Assembly (NCBI GenBank): GCA_001839685.1
Contig: MLAK01001226.1
Span: 78,626-142,625, forward strand
Reading direction: 5' to 3'
Source: Tritrichomonas foetus
Lineage: Eukaryota; Parabasalia; Tritrichomonadida; Tritrichomonadidae
Length of the DNA: 64,000 nucleotides
Below the pieces are notes generated by a model. It made no database searches, was not told the origin of the DNA, and saw only the letters and a program-made list of their open reading frames with translations. The position numbers and the translations under genes were made by a program. Positions 1 to 9,608 of this stretch are shown piece after piece; position 1 is the stretch's first letter; each line of letters opens with the position of its first letter.

Positions 1-2647
1 CAGATTTGGGATTTATAATTTCAAGTAACGATAAAAGATGAATTGGAAGTGACGACAAACGCTCAGGCTTTCCAGGTGCAACAGAAAACCAAGACAAATT
101 AGATATCTGTGAGCAAAAGTTCATTATAATCGAATCAATTTTATCTTCAGGATGATTTGAATATAAACTAATTTCATAAGGTGTTGGTGCATTAGAAACA
201 ATGATACAAGATTTCACTGGTGTCAAAACATCATTTTTATAAAGAATTTTATTCATAATCTGGTCTTCTTTAGGATGAAAAATGACATAATCATTATTCT
301 GACCCTTTTTTAAAACAGTTTGAATATAAGGTTTTAAACAAATTGTGAAAATTGGAATTCCAGGAAAATAATTTTGAATTTCAACAAATTCATTATGCTT
401 TAATATATTCGAAAATATAGATAAAGTATAATCAATTTTACAGCCTTCCATGATGTGATTTATCATGACAGTTATATTAACAATATCATTTAGTAATTGA
501 TTTGTTAATGTTCCAAAAATTGAACCAATATCATCAATAATAGACATGCATCGATTTTTTATACAATAAATTATGTGGAAATGACATTCTTGTTCGTTTT
601 TTCGTTTTAATAGAAAAGGTGGTTGATGTTTATACCCAAATAAGGTTCGAAAGGCAGTATTGTTTAATCTATTATCAAATGATGATTGTGGAGTTGATCT
701 AAAAAGTCTGATTTTGGAATATATTTGAAAAACCAACCTTTTGGCATATTTTTCACCTTTTTCTTCATTCTCTATGTCTTCTTCACAAATATCAATAAGG
801 AATATATTATTATCTGAAAAATAATTGGTATTTTTATGCTTTGGGCGAACAATAAAGCAAATTATTGGATATAGTTGAAAGTCATGTGATGGAAGCGATG
901 CAATGAATGAGTTTACATCTTTATGAAGATTAATTAAATCTGTTTCATGGTAGAATTTATCACCGATGATTTTCTTTATTTTTCCAAAGTTATACATTGA
1001 ATAATAATGACGGAGATATTTAAAAAATATCTGTGTTGGTTTTGATACGTTTGAATTTACGTTAAAAACGACAGAAAAAAAGTTTTTTACACCAGAGATT
1101 GGCCAAACAAGTTTTTCAGGCCATTCACTTAAAAGTTGATCAGCAGGTGCAGAAGAAATAAAACCATTTTCATTTATATGCAAAAAAGGAATTCGTAATC
1201 TTTTTGCTTCAATTTCTTCTAACGAAACGAAAGAATGGAAAATTGTGTCAATATTCGATGACAAAAAATCAGAACAAAGATTATTGTAAGAAAATATTCT
1301 TTTATCAATGATCTGAATAGATTGGTAAGGAAGTGGAGGCTGTGAACATGATTTTAAAGTTTTATGAATTCTTTTCCTGAGCAAAAAATTATCAACACTA
1401 GATGCAATCAATGCTTCTAAACTGGAATCATACTCAAACTCATCATCTTTTAAATCAAAAAAACTAAAAACATCATCATGATCATAATCACGAAATTTGT
1501 TATCAAAATCTCCAATTCTCTCATTTTCATTATTCAACTTTTGATTTTCATTTCCTTTTTGTTGATTATCATTCCCTGTTTCATTCATATTATTGTCAAT
1601 CTTGTTTTCAATAATGTGATAGTTTTTTTCGAATTGGATTATAAAATCAAAAAAGTGTCCTTTTGCTGGATTGCTTTCGACATTAGTTTCAGGGTTTAAA
1701 AATTCATTACAACTATCTTTTTCTATCTTCTTTGGTTGTATTTTTGGATTGGATTTTAGAGCTCTTCTCAAGTTTATTTTGTCAATTCTATCTTGTTTTT
1801 GTTGAAAAAAAGAAAGCCAATTTGCTTCATTCACACTTACTGTTTTTGATACTTTAATTCTAAGTGCATCATGGTATGAATTCTGTTTCATTGGATCTAT
1901 TATCGGCTTTGTGAACTTCGAATAATAAAACGAAAGATATGAAGGGGGATTTGTCAACAAAATCAAATTTTTATTGTTTTTTTGAAGACAAAAATTCTGT
2001 TTTGAAGGTGATAAAACTTTAATCTCATTATGTTGTATTTTTTCAATAAGTAAAGGATGTTCATGAGGAGGTGCTAAAATAAAATCATGAACGTTGGGTG
2101 AAAAGTGAGGTGAAAATATGATTTCAGAAATTGGTTGAATTATTTCCCTTATGCACAATGAACCTTCAACTCGAACTGGGCAAACTGATAAAATGAATGG
2201 ATGATCAAGAATATCGCTTCCTTTGAACAATAGAAAAGATGTGAAATAAAAAGGTTTCAACTTATAATATTTATAAAAATATGATAAAATAATTCCCCGC
2301 TGGAACATGATCCAATACTCTTTATTGTAGATTTCATTAATATTCCATTCAATAGATTCAATTTTGCACCATGATGAAATGTTTAATTTTTCAATATAAT
2401 GTGAATTTATTTGTGATTTTATATCAAAAACAATAACAATGGGGAATTTTGAGTTTGGAAATAATTGTGTTGGTATTTCTGAGTAAATTGCTGGAACTTC
2501 ACTTGCTGCTAATTTGTGAGATAAAATTAATAATTGTTTTTTTCTGATGTCATCATTTAAAGATTCACTTTCTATTGAATGCATGAATCCATAAACACAA
2601 ATGGAAGAAATATTCAAAGGTGCAATGTTCCATTTGACTTGGTTCAT
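1..2647 (-). CDS. MED13: Mediator subunit MED13-like protein, C-terminus cut by window edge
   Basis: I translated this long minus-strand frame by hand from an ATG at 2647-2645; an in-frame stop (2677-2675) lies just upstream, so the start is well placed. About 882 codons are present and the frame runs off the left edge. Near the N-terminus are a segment like the MED13 tryptophan-rich stretch (NKEYWIMFQRG) and a segment matching the MED13_N pattern in which a CPxxxxGSL block occurs (SVCPVRVEGSLC). Near the left edge, LSWFSVAPGKPERLSSLPIH matches the conserved MED13 C-terminal LSWLxxxP...R.S.LPxH block. MED13 links the CDK8 kinase module to core Mediator in the nucleus; its C-terminal half is Argonaute-like (MID/PIWI fold) in known structures. 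The middle is Asn-rich and poorly conserved. The family call is moderately strong; the missing C-terminus would settle it. Confidence 0.72.
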   Translation of the reverse strand, partial: MNQVKWNIAPLNISSICVYGFMHSIESESLNDDIRKKQLLILSHKLAASEVPAIYSEIPTQLFPNSKFPIVIVFDIKSQINSHYIEKLNISSWCKIESIEWNINEIYNKEYWIMFQRGIILSYFYKYYKLKPFYFTSFLLFKGSDILDHPFILSVCPVRVEGSLCIREIIQPISEIIFSPHFSPNVHDFILAPPHEHPLLIEKIQHNEIKVLSPSKQNFCLQKNNKNLILLTNPPSYLSFYYSKFTKPIIDPMKQNSYHDALRIKVSKTVSVNEANWLSFFQQKQDRIDKINLRRALKSNPKIQPKKIEKDSCNEFLNPETNVESNPAKGHFFDFIIQFEKNYHIIENKIDNNMNETGNDNQQKGNENQKLNNENERIGDFDNKFRDYDHDDVFSFFDLKDDEFEYDSSLEALIASSVDNFLLRKRIHKTLKSCSQPPLPYQSIQIIDKRIFSYNNLCSDFLSSNIDTIFHSFVSLEEIEAKRLRIPFLHINENGFISSAPADQLLSEWPEKLVWPISGVKNFFSVVFNVNSNVSKPTQIFFKYLRHYYSMYNFGKIKKIIGDKFYHETDLINLHKDVNSFIASLPSHDFQLYPIICFIVRPKHKNTNYFSDNNIFLIDICEEDIENEEKGEKYAKRLVFQIYSKIRLFRSTPQSSFDNRLNNTAFRTLFGYKHQPPFLLKRKNEQECHFHIIYCIKNRCMSIIDDIGSIFGTLTNQLLNDIVNITVMINHIMEGCKIDYTLSIFSNILKHNEFVEIQNYFPGIPIFTICLKPYIQTVLKKGQNNDYVIFHPKEDQIMNKILYKNDVLTPVKSCIIVSNAPTPYEISLYSNHPEDKIDSIIMNFCSQISNLSWFSVAPGKPERLSSLPIHLLSLLEIINPKS

Positions 2648-2679
2648 GCCACAAAAATGAATTGAAATGATGATTTATC

Positions 2680-2748
2680 AATGACATGTTATATGAAATA
2701 GATATACATGTGGTGATCGGGCTCAGGGCTTAATGACATGTTATATGA
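2680..2748. repeat. 17-bp direct repeat pair in the MED13 upstream region
   Basis: The 17-base string aatgacatgttatatga occurs at 2680-2696 and again at 2732-2748, with start sites 52 bases apart. The pair lies within 101 bases upstream of the MED13-like start, so it could be a promoter element, or a chance duplication in AT-rich sequence. No gene is visible in 2648-3018 otherwise. Confidence 0.45.
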
Positions 2749-3018
2749 CATAACAGGACCAAATGAAATTCATGGAATGCACTTTTGTTTAATTTGACTT
2801 TTCATTTGACCTTACTTATTCAAAGCAAAACTGGTCGCACTTTATTTGAATTTGACATCAATTCTGACTTGTCATATGAAAAACTATTTTGGCCTCATTA
2901 GGATTATATCTTCTGATAGTATTTAGATATTTCTAATTTACTCATTTATTGAACTATAATTACTCATTCTGATATGAAAAAGCCATATTAAAAAATGTGA
3001 AAATTCTTACTTTGATGA

Positions 3019-3228
3019 TCATCTAAAACTTATAAAAATTTTGGGAATAAATATAATGATCAAACAATCTATACTCCTCATATAGTTGTTATTGCTTCTT
3101 CTTTAAGGTGGAAAATTGATTTTACGATCCACCCATCGTAAACCATTTTTGATATTTTTTCTGATAGTGATTCACCGATACATATTCAAAATATGAAAAT
3201 GTATAGAAAAATTGAAAATTGCTATTGA
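3019..3228 (+). pseudogene. Decayed coding fragment upstream of the surface-protein gene
   Basis: Reading this frame gives about 40 codons that look protein-like (TPHIVVIASSLRWKIDFTIH), then a TAA at 3139-3141, then 28 more codons (IFDIFSDSDSPIHIQ) to a TGA at 3226-3228. Composition is richer in Trp, Pro, Asp and Ser than the surrounding AT-rich spacer. There is no start codon at the left end. I cannot name the family. A relic of a multicopy gene is the simplest reading; a chance open frame cannot be excluded. Confidence 0.4.
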
Positions 3229-3315
3229 AAAAAATTAAATAGATTCCTTTGAAAAAAGTTGGAATAGGGAAGAATGAGAAGGGTCAGTTATGTAAACCAT
3301 TGAAGCCGATTCAAA

Positions 3316-6300
3316 ATGTTTCTGCTCTCCTTGTGCTTGGCGTTCCACGCTAAAGCAGCAGAAAGTACGTATATTTGTTTCTACGATCAAGACAAAGACC
3401 TCTGTGAAGGTGATTTCATTTTCAGTGTCAACAATTTCGAAGAATATTTATCCGCCAATATTACAGTCACCGAAAGCGTTTTCTTTGAATTTCTTGCAAG
3501 TCTTAAATCAGATGATGTCATTGATCTCGACCGTTTCTCCAATTCGACAATAGTCCAATTCAAATCAAATATCACCGTATCACAAATCTCCCTTTCTTCA
3601 TCAAATGTCGACCTTCTGCCAGCCGATCTTCATTTCTTTAGTCTCGCCACAGTTTTCTCATTCAACAGCTTTCAAAAAGTTGGATTTGAAGCATGCAATG
3701 TGACATTACCTGACCAAAAAATTACAGCAGACTCATTGACAGTAGATGGAAGCTCTATGAAGAGCTTGAAGTCATTGAAAGGTGACAGAATTGCCGTCCA
3801 CAGAATTTTTGAAATCAAAGATCACTTTTCAATTCCGGTTTATTCATTAAACGAAAATTCAACATTTACTGTCGCCAATTTTAATACTATCACATTATCT
3901 ACTAATATTGTGAATTCATGTTTAGAATTTGGCAAATCTGATTCTCTCATTATTTTTGATTTCCTTAACTATGATGGAAAAGTGTCAATTGATCATAACT
4001 CTGTTTCAGACTATGAACTTTTCATGACTTTGAAATGTCTTTCACACTCGCCGTATCTTCATTTCCCATATTTGAATGTCAACTTTGTTGGTCAGCTTTC
4101 ACTCCCACAATCAAATTGGCCAGAATCAGATACGCCCATTATGACAATTACAGCTACAGCCAATCTTGTTCTTCCTTCTCGACTTGTCGTTGCTGGTTTT
4201 ATTCCAGCCAACGTTGATGTTTTAAATACACTTATAATCACACCAACATTAGATAATTCTGGATTTATGAAAGTCTATATGTTGATCAATAAACCACTCA
4301 CAATTATCCAACCGCTTTTGCTCACACAAGAATATAACTTCTACATTAATGAATTTGCTTCACTTCCTAAAGGTAATGTATCCGTTAGTTCTGATCCACC
4401 ACTCATGTATGTCAATATTCGAAAGTTTGGTGAAGGCGAACATGATTATGTTTTGAATGGATCTGCATATTATGTATTAAACTCGCTCCCCGGAAAGAAT
4501 TCTACTGTTTATGTCGAACATCTTTGGTTTGATAGCAATTTGACCATTCCATTTGATCTTAATTCGATTTCCAGAATTCGCGTGACTGATTATGTAAAAA
4601 TGGAAACTTTCCCAACATACTTCACACCACAATTCATTGGTGCACAACCAACTACAGAAGTTAATGCAAAATTCAACATAATTTGCGCTAAGCTATTGAA
4701 AGAACAGAAAGAAGCTTTACTTTTACCACCAAATGGAACACGTGGATTCGTTAGAGGAGCTTCTATCGTTACACCTTTCTTTGAACAAGATCCAACTACA
4801 ACTGATACATTGAAATGCTTTGGAATCAATGTTAAAGGAAACATTAACACTGTTAGCAACCGTTTTTGTATTTCAGATAATGCTGGAAAATGCCCTGAAG
4901 GAACTCAGAAAGTTGATGTAAATGAATGGGACAAATATTTAACAACAGATGCTGCTGAAGTTACATTTTATTTGTTTAACAGTGGTGTTTCTCTTTCATT
5001 CCAATCATTTAATAATACACACGTCTTTTTGTATGGCAGTTCATATGAAAAAGTATCACTTCCATCTGAAGGATTGTCAAAGATTACAGCTGAAAACGTT
5101 GAAATTACTTTTACTTCACAGAATACAGAAATTGAAGCTGAATTCACTAACGTTAAATTCGCACCAGATTCATACTTACTCGGAAACCTGATAACTGATA
5201 CAAATTCACTGAAAACAATCAAAAACAAACAATTTAATGATGTTTTTATTCAAAAAGTGGATGAATCACATATCACTTTTGGTCAAGAAGTGAAATTTGA
5301 ACAAAATGATGTTACTTTTGAAGCAGAAAATACAAATATCTCTTTAGAATCATCAAACGCACGCTTCACTTTCAGCGAACATCATAACAAGACAATGAGC
5401 GTTTTTGTGCAAAATACTGCAACTGTTACACTTGATGGTGTTGAATCAGCATCTGACGATTTTGTCATTTACAACTTTTCAGGTATCCTCAATCTCAAAG
5501 GTTCTTCAAATAACATTCCTATTGTTTTGAGAGATACTAGGAATATAGAAATTTCAGCAGATTCAAAAATTACATTTACGAATGGACTCGAAATTGGAGG
5601 AACATTTAAGTCTAATGTAGATGTTCATTCTAAACTGATTTCAATCAATAGCGACACCACAGTAGAAACAGATAAATTGATCAGTGCTGATGATTTCGTT
5701 ATTTCGAAGAATGTTGTGGCCAAACTTCCAAAAATGAAAGTTTCTAATAACTTTGATGTAATGATGGGATCTTCACTTACTATTGATTCTGTTGAAAACT
5801 TACCATCAGAAATCCGTGTTCATTATAATTTAGCTGACATTCCAAAATTAACCTTAAACTCACTTTCATCCGTTTCTAAAGTAGTTTTTGTTTATGACTT
5901 AATTGGAGAAATTTCTAGAAATGAAGCAGTTAAAAATGAAACCCAATTCCTTCAATCTGGAATTCCAATTATTTACGCAAGCGACTGCGCTAACGTCCAA
6001 TTTGAATTCACATCCAACTATATATATTATAGTGGAGAATATAGCTTACTTGAAGCTAAATGTGTTGATGGATCAGTGAAGCTCTTTGCAAGTTCAAGTG
6101 CCGTTGTTCCACCAGCACCAACAGAAGTTCCATATATCCCAACACAATCATATAAGCCCGACCAAACAACAAAACAAGTTGTTATTATATCTTGTACTGT
6201 TATTGCATTTTTCTTGATTATTGTCATTATTATAACTAAATGTATGAATAGAAAGAAGAAGTATGTATCAAAGAAGAAGGAAGTTGATATGAATACCCAG

Positions 6301-6336
6301 CCTCTCTTGAACACACACGAAGGTAATGCTGAATAA
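3316..6336 (+). CDS. Large type I membrane surface protein with duplicated ectodomain
   Basis: This 1,006-residue protein begins with a clear signal peptide (MFLLSLCLAFHAKA) and ends with one membrane span near residues 954-977 and a short Lys-rich cytoplasmic tail containing a di-leucine (TQPLL). The ectodomain is rich in Asn, Ser and Thr with many N-glycosylation sequons and short beta-type strands, suggesting a repetitive beta-solenoid or beta-sandwich exterior. It appears to consist of two related halves: a Cys-containing start near residue 21 (ICFYDQDKDLC) is echoed near residue 517 (FCISDNAGKC), with similar following order. The position is consistent with a cell-surface adhesin-like or receptor-like protein; that role is inference. 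A TCA motif sits 4 bases before the ATG. I do not recognise a named family. Confidence 0.9.
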   Translation: MFLLSLCLAFHAKAAESTYICFYDQDKDLCEGDFIFSVNNFEEYLSANITVTESVFFEFLASLKSDDVIDLDRFSNSTIVQFKSNITVSQISLSSSNVDLLPADLHFFSLATVFSFNSFQKVGFEACNVTLPDQKITADSLTVDGSSMKSLKSLKGDRIAVHRIFEIKDHFSIPVYSLNENSTFTVANFNTITLSTNIVNSCLEFGKSDSLIIFDFLNYDGKVSIDHNSVSDYELFMTLKCLSHSPYLHFPYLNVNFVGQLSLPQSNWPESDTPIMTITATANLVLPSRLVVAGFIPANVDVLNTLIITPTLDNSGFMKVYMLINKPLTIIQPLLLTQEYNFYINEFASLPKGNVSVSSDPPLMYVNIRKFGEGEHDYVLNGSAYYVLNSLPGKNSTVYVEHLWFDSNLTIPFDLNSISRIRVTDYVKMETFPTYFTPQFIGAQPTTEVNAKFNIICAKLLKEQKEALLLPPNGTRGFVRGASIVTPFFEQDPTTTDTLKCFGINVKGNINTVSNRFCISDNAGKCPEGTQKVDVNEWDKYLTTDAAEVTFYLFNSGVSLSFQSFNNTHVFLYGSSYEKVSLPSEGLSKITAENVEITFTSQNTEIEAEFTNVKFAPDSYLLGNLITDTNSLKTIKNKQFNDVFIQKVDESHITFGQEVKFEQNDVTFEAENTNISLESSNARFTFSEHHNKTMSVFVQNTATVTLDGVESASDDFVIYNFSGILNLKGSSNNIPIVLRDTRNIEISADSKITFTNGLEIGGTFKSNVDVHSKLISINSDTTVETDKLISADDFVISKNVVAKLPKMKVSNNFDVMMGSSLTIDSVENLPSEIRVHYNLADIPKLTLNSLSSVSKVVFVYDLIGEISRNEAVKNETQFLQSGIPIIYASDCANVQFEFTSNYIYYSGEYSLLEAKCVDGSVKLFASSSAVVPPAPTEVPYIPTQSYKPDQTTKQVVIISCTVIAFFLIIVIIITKCMNRKKKYVSKKKEVDMNTQPLLNTHEGNAE

Positions 6337-6440
6337 AAAACTTTACATAATATAATTTATTAAAATTTCGTATAATTTCTAATCTAACTTTAATCTATAT
6401 TTCTTGTTTTATTATTGAAATAGTATTTGGATCAGTTTAA

Positions 6441-6635
6441 TTAATCCGTTTCTGTATCGAAATGATCAGATTTGTCTTCACTGTTTCCATATCCTTTCCA
6501 CAAAGGCATATATTTCACCAAATCTTTCTGGAAAGTGCTCAAAGCAACCAACAAAACAAAAACATAACATAAACATAAACATAAACATAAACATAAACCA
6601 AAACATAAACCAAAACATAAACAAAACAAAAACAT
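6441..6635 (-). CDS. Possible 64-residue single-span membrane protein encoded partly by a microsatellite
   Basis: The frame starts with ATG, then gives about 32 hydrophobic residues dominated by Leu-Cys and Phe-Gly-Leu repeats, followed by a hydrophilic tail (FQKDLVKYMPLWKGYGNSED) and a TAA. The hydrophobic part is the translation of a CATAAA hexanucleotide repeat on the plus strand, so it could be accidental, but the unique tail looks like real coding sequence and the joined product has the form of a small anchored protein. It lies 42 bases after the kinase gene on the same strand. It may be a real small gene, or a gene end whose start was replaced by repeat expansion. Confidence 0.35.
   Translation of the reverse strand: MFLFCLCFGLCFGLCLCLCLCLCYVFVLLVALSTFQKDLVKYMPLWKGYGNSEDKSDHFDTETD
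6561..6632. repeat. ACATAA/CATAAA hexanucleotide microsatellite
   Basis: Tandem and slightly varied copies of acataa run through this stretch, interspersed with ccaaa variants. Two further copies of the same unit occur at 7885-7898, just past the stop of the next minus-strand gene. It overlaps the start of the possible small gene at 6441-6635. Confidence 0.85.
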
Positions 6636-6677
6636 AAACTAAAAACATACTAAAGAAGCATGGAATAGAAACAGTAT

Positions 6678-7640
6678 TTATTTATTACAGCTTTTGAAAA
6701 AAGGGTGGTCTAGGGCCTCCTTCGCGGTCGGTCTCTTCCTATAGTCGAATGTCATGAGGTATTTCATGAGCGAGACGAGCTCAGGGTCGCACAGCGCCTG
6801 TAGCTCTTCGCTGAAACAGTCTTCGAGGGTAGCCTGCGGATCGTCATAAAACTCATCATCGACATCGACATCAATTTCTATATTGAGCCGCTTTGCCAAT
6901 TTGTCGATTTCGTTGCCGCCAAAAAATTCTGACATTTTTATTAAAGCCGATTCTGCCGTTCTCGCCTTCCACGGCAGGCATCCATAGCTTAGTATGTACA
7001 ATATGAGGACACCCACGGCCCAAATATCGCATCCCGTTCCGTAATTTCGATATCCGAGTAACATCTCTGGAGGGCGGCATTGCCTGGATCCTGCTTTTGT
7101 GGACATTTCGTCCCCAACGTAGGTGCCGCACCCCCAGTCGATGAGTTTCACGTCGTTGAAATGTGGCGATACGAGAATATTCGATAATTTGACATCGCGG
7201 TGAACGATTCCGAGGCTGTGGGCGGCATCTAGGGCCTCCAGAACGGACTTCAGGAGGTATCTAAGCCGGTTTATCGTAAAGTGGTCCCATATCGATTCTG
7301 AGTCTATTCCGTTGAGTAATTCGAAAACTAAAAGCGTTCGATCTGATTCGATGACTTCGAGTAATTGAATGACGTGGGGTGCACCCCTGAGTTGGTTGAG
7401 GAGTTCGACTTCTGTCTCGATTAAACGCTCGCTGCCTCGCTCGATGACCTTGATGGCAACATTCTGTTTCCTGTGGTAGGTTCCCTGGTAGACGTGGGAG
7501 AAGTGGCCTTCGCCGATGCAATCGCCAAAACGGAGATATCGAATTCTTGGGAATTCGTCCAAAACTCTCCGTTCACCGTACGCAGGCTTCCTCTTCTTTT
7601 TCCTTCGACTATCGCTCCGCGAGCGATAGCGTCGTTCCAT
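6678..7640 (-). CDS. Serine/threonine protein kinase, CDC7/CK2-like (CMGC-type)
   Basis: The 320-residue protein is essentially one kinase domain behind an Arg/Ser/Lys-rich leader. Visible elements are the glycine loop GEGHFSHV (43-50), catalytic lysine in VAIK (K64), HRDVKLSN with D149, and a DWG (168-170) in place of DFG, as in CK2 alpha. The activation and C-lobe segments (KAGSRQCRPPEMLL, CDIWAVGVL, then ALIKMSEFFGGNEIDKLAKR) resemble CDC7 more closely, including the short loop after the PPE motif, although large CDC7 inserts are absent. If it is CDC7-like it would act with a Dbf4 partner in replication origin firing. All catalytic residues appear present. Codons are far richer in C/G endings and CG dinucleotides than in flanking genes. 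Kinase call is firm, subfamily uncertain. Confidence 0.88.
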   Translation of the reverse strand: MERRYRSRSDSRRKKKRKPAYGERRVLDEFPRIRYLRFGDCIGEGHFSHVYQGTYHRKQNVAIKVIERGSERLIETEVELLNQLRGAPHVIQLLEVIESDRTLLVFELLNGIDSESIWDHFTINRLRYLLKSVLEALDAAHSLGIVHRDVKLSNILVSPHFNDVKLIDWGCGTYVGDEMSTKAGSRQCRPPEMLLGYRNYGTGCDIWAVGVLILYILSYGCLPWKARTAESALIKMSEFFGGNEIDKLAKRLNIEIDVDVDDEFYDDPQATLEDCFSEELQALCDPELVSLMKYLMTFDYRKRPTAKEALDHPFFKSCNK

Positions 7641-7901
7641 TACTTGTCGATGTGTTTGAAAAAATAAGACGAATTCTATGATGAACTTTTTCTATATGAT
7701 GGACTATTTTTCAAAACTTTACGACAGCATGGGACTTCCATCAATCAAATGTACTTTCTACAGGGAAGATCGTCTGAAATGTAGTGAAGTGATAAAAAAA
7801 TATGCAGGAAAGTTCATAAAGTGAATGCAAGCATGAAAGAAAGAAACAATTTACAAACAAATATTTAAACCGCGTATTTAATAAAAACATAAACATAAAA
7901 T

Positions 7902-9608
7902 TCAAGGATGGGAAATATGAAAGCTTCCATTCATTTCCATGTCAACTTCTGCAAGAATATCAGATATTGTCTGTTCACTCACTTTTGAGTGTTTAAATTC
8001 ATTTTGACTTCGAATGTTTTCGTTTTTGTGCCTCGGGGAGTAATTCAATTTGTGGTGTGCGTCTCTTTCTGGACTTTTGCTGTATTTGTATTCATTTTTC
8101 ATGTAGTTGTTTCCAGAATAAGTATTATGGAAATCAATGTTGAAATTGGGCATTTTATTAATTTGTGGACAATAAGAAAATTCTGCTATTTCACACATTT
8201 CTTTATATTTTTTCTCGTTTTGGAATTGTTGGAATCTTTCTTCGGCAACTTGAATCGAATTCTCAAACAAATCTATACGTTTGCCTGATTTTTCGATAAT
8301 TTTTCGGCTGTTTGGACTCAAATGAGAATAATTTGATTGCGAATCATTGCTTTGAGTATTATTATGTAAATCATTTTGTGTTGGATTTTTGAGATTATTC
8401 TTCTGAAAGTTTTCAGCTTGTTGGTATCGTTTTGAGTTTTTTTCTTGAATCTTTTGAAGATTTTTCTCTTTTTCAGAGTTTGTTGATTCATAGAATAAAC
8501 GATTGATCACCTTTTGATTCACTTTCTTAAGTGGGCTATCTTTCTCTGTTTCATTTTCAACTTCAGTGCTGTCTTTAATTTGCGTTAATCTTTCGATTGA
8601 TTTTTGGAGGTCTTTCTTCGAAATTGTAACTCTATCAGTTAATTCGGATTCTTGATAACTTTCTCCTCTTTTTTGTTCGTAAAAATTCTCCTTTGTTGGT
8701 GTGAAAGCCCTTCGTTTGACATTTTTTGCGATTTTTTCAGAATTTGGATCAATGAATTTTTTCAATTTAGGTGAATTATTTTCTTCAATTTCTAAAGCTA
8801 ATTGTTCTTCTGTCATTTTCTTATTGAGCAAAATTTTTTCTTTCTGGATTTTTGATACTTTTGGTGATGGTGTCATTTTTGTTGGTTTAAATGGGTAATG
8901 AATCTCAAACTCTGCTTCTTTGTCTTGTTCATATTTCAATGCAACAGTTTTTCTTTTGTTCATTGATTCAACAATTCGCTCAGGCTCGGTAATTGATTTA
9001 TAATTGCTCTTTTTTTGGTGATTTTTAGGAAAATAGAAAGAGTCGTCTTCTGAAGTATTATTCCAGCTAGAATTTGAATACAAATTGTGAGACCTCTTTT
9101 GTAAAATGGAAACAGATTGTGAAAAAAGTCGATTGCCTTCATCTTGTTTCGATATTGATGAATTTGAGTACAAAGAATTCGAATGATTTGAATGAAAAGT
9201 TCCTTCACTTTGTGAATTTTCGAAATTATTAGAAATTTGAGATTTACAGGAAATGTAATCGCCGTCCGTCATAATTTCATTCAATTGCATCGATTTGGAA
9301 TTGTTTTGTGTGCGATTTTGGCCAGATGATTGAGATTGCTGATTTTTAATGGGAGTTCGAAATGATGGATTTTGATTTCCGTATCGTTGAGTGTTTGATT
9401 GCCTGCTTGAAGGAGATTGATATGAATTTATTTTTGATGAGGAAAAGCGTGAATTTTTTGTGAGTGGAGAATAGTAATTTTGACTTGTCTGGTCGTATGA
9501 ATTTAATTCTTCTGTAATAAGACTTATCTCTGTATCTAAATCGGTTAGGTCCTCTCGGACGGCTTTTAGTTTGAGTGACGTAGGAGAAAGATGGCGATTT
9601 TCTTCCAT
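7902..9608 (-). CDS. Ser/Asn/Lys-rich, largely disordered protein of unknown function
   Basis: I chose the ATG at 9608 (MEENRHLSPT) rather than the longer frame, which would need TTG. The 568-residue product is highly polar, rich in Ser, Asn, Gln and Lys, with repeated SQS/NSS runs in the first 200 residues and charged helical stretches later (EKEKNLQKIQEKNSKRYQQ). Near the C-terminus is AEFSYCPQINKMP, a motif shape (aromatic-xPxIN) seen in several protist cytoskeletal proteins, which hints at a structural role but proves nothing. Many S/T-P sites suggest phosphorylation. No enzyme domain, signal peptide or membrane span is visible. Confidence 0.85.
   Translation of the reverse strand: MEENRHLSPTSLKLKAVREDLTDLDTEISLITEELNSYDQTSQNYYSPLTKNSRFSSSKINSYQSPSSRQSNTQRYGNQNPSFRTPIKNQQSQSSGQNRTQNNSKSMQLNEIMTDGDYISCKSQISNNFENSQSEGTFHSNHSNSLYSNSSISKQDEGNRLFSQSVSILQKRSHNLYSNSSWNNTSEDDSFYFPKNHQKKSNYKSITEPERIVESMNKRKTVALKYEQDKEAEFEIHYPFKPTKMTPSPKVSKIQKEKILLNKKMTEEQLALEIEENNSPKLKKFIDPNSEKIAKNVKRRAFTPTKENFYEQKRGESYQESELTDRVTISKKDLQKSIERLTQIKDSTEVENETEKDSPLKKVNQKVINRLFYESTNSEKEKNLQKIQEKNSKRYQQAENFQKNNLKNPTQNDLHNNTQSNDSQSNYSHLSPNSRKIIEKSGKRIDLFENSIQVAEERFQQFQNEKKYKEMCEIAEFSYCPQINKMPNFNIDFHNTYSGNNYMKNEYKYSKSPERDAHHKLNYSPRHKNENIRSQNEFKHSKVSEQTISDILAEVDMEMNGSFHISHP

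Noticed and set aside
1478..1699. Plus-strand 73-residue frame, Ile/Phe-rich
   Set aside because: It lies inside and opposite the MED13-like gene and shows only hydrophobic low-complexity residues; a shadow frame.
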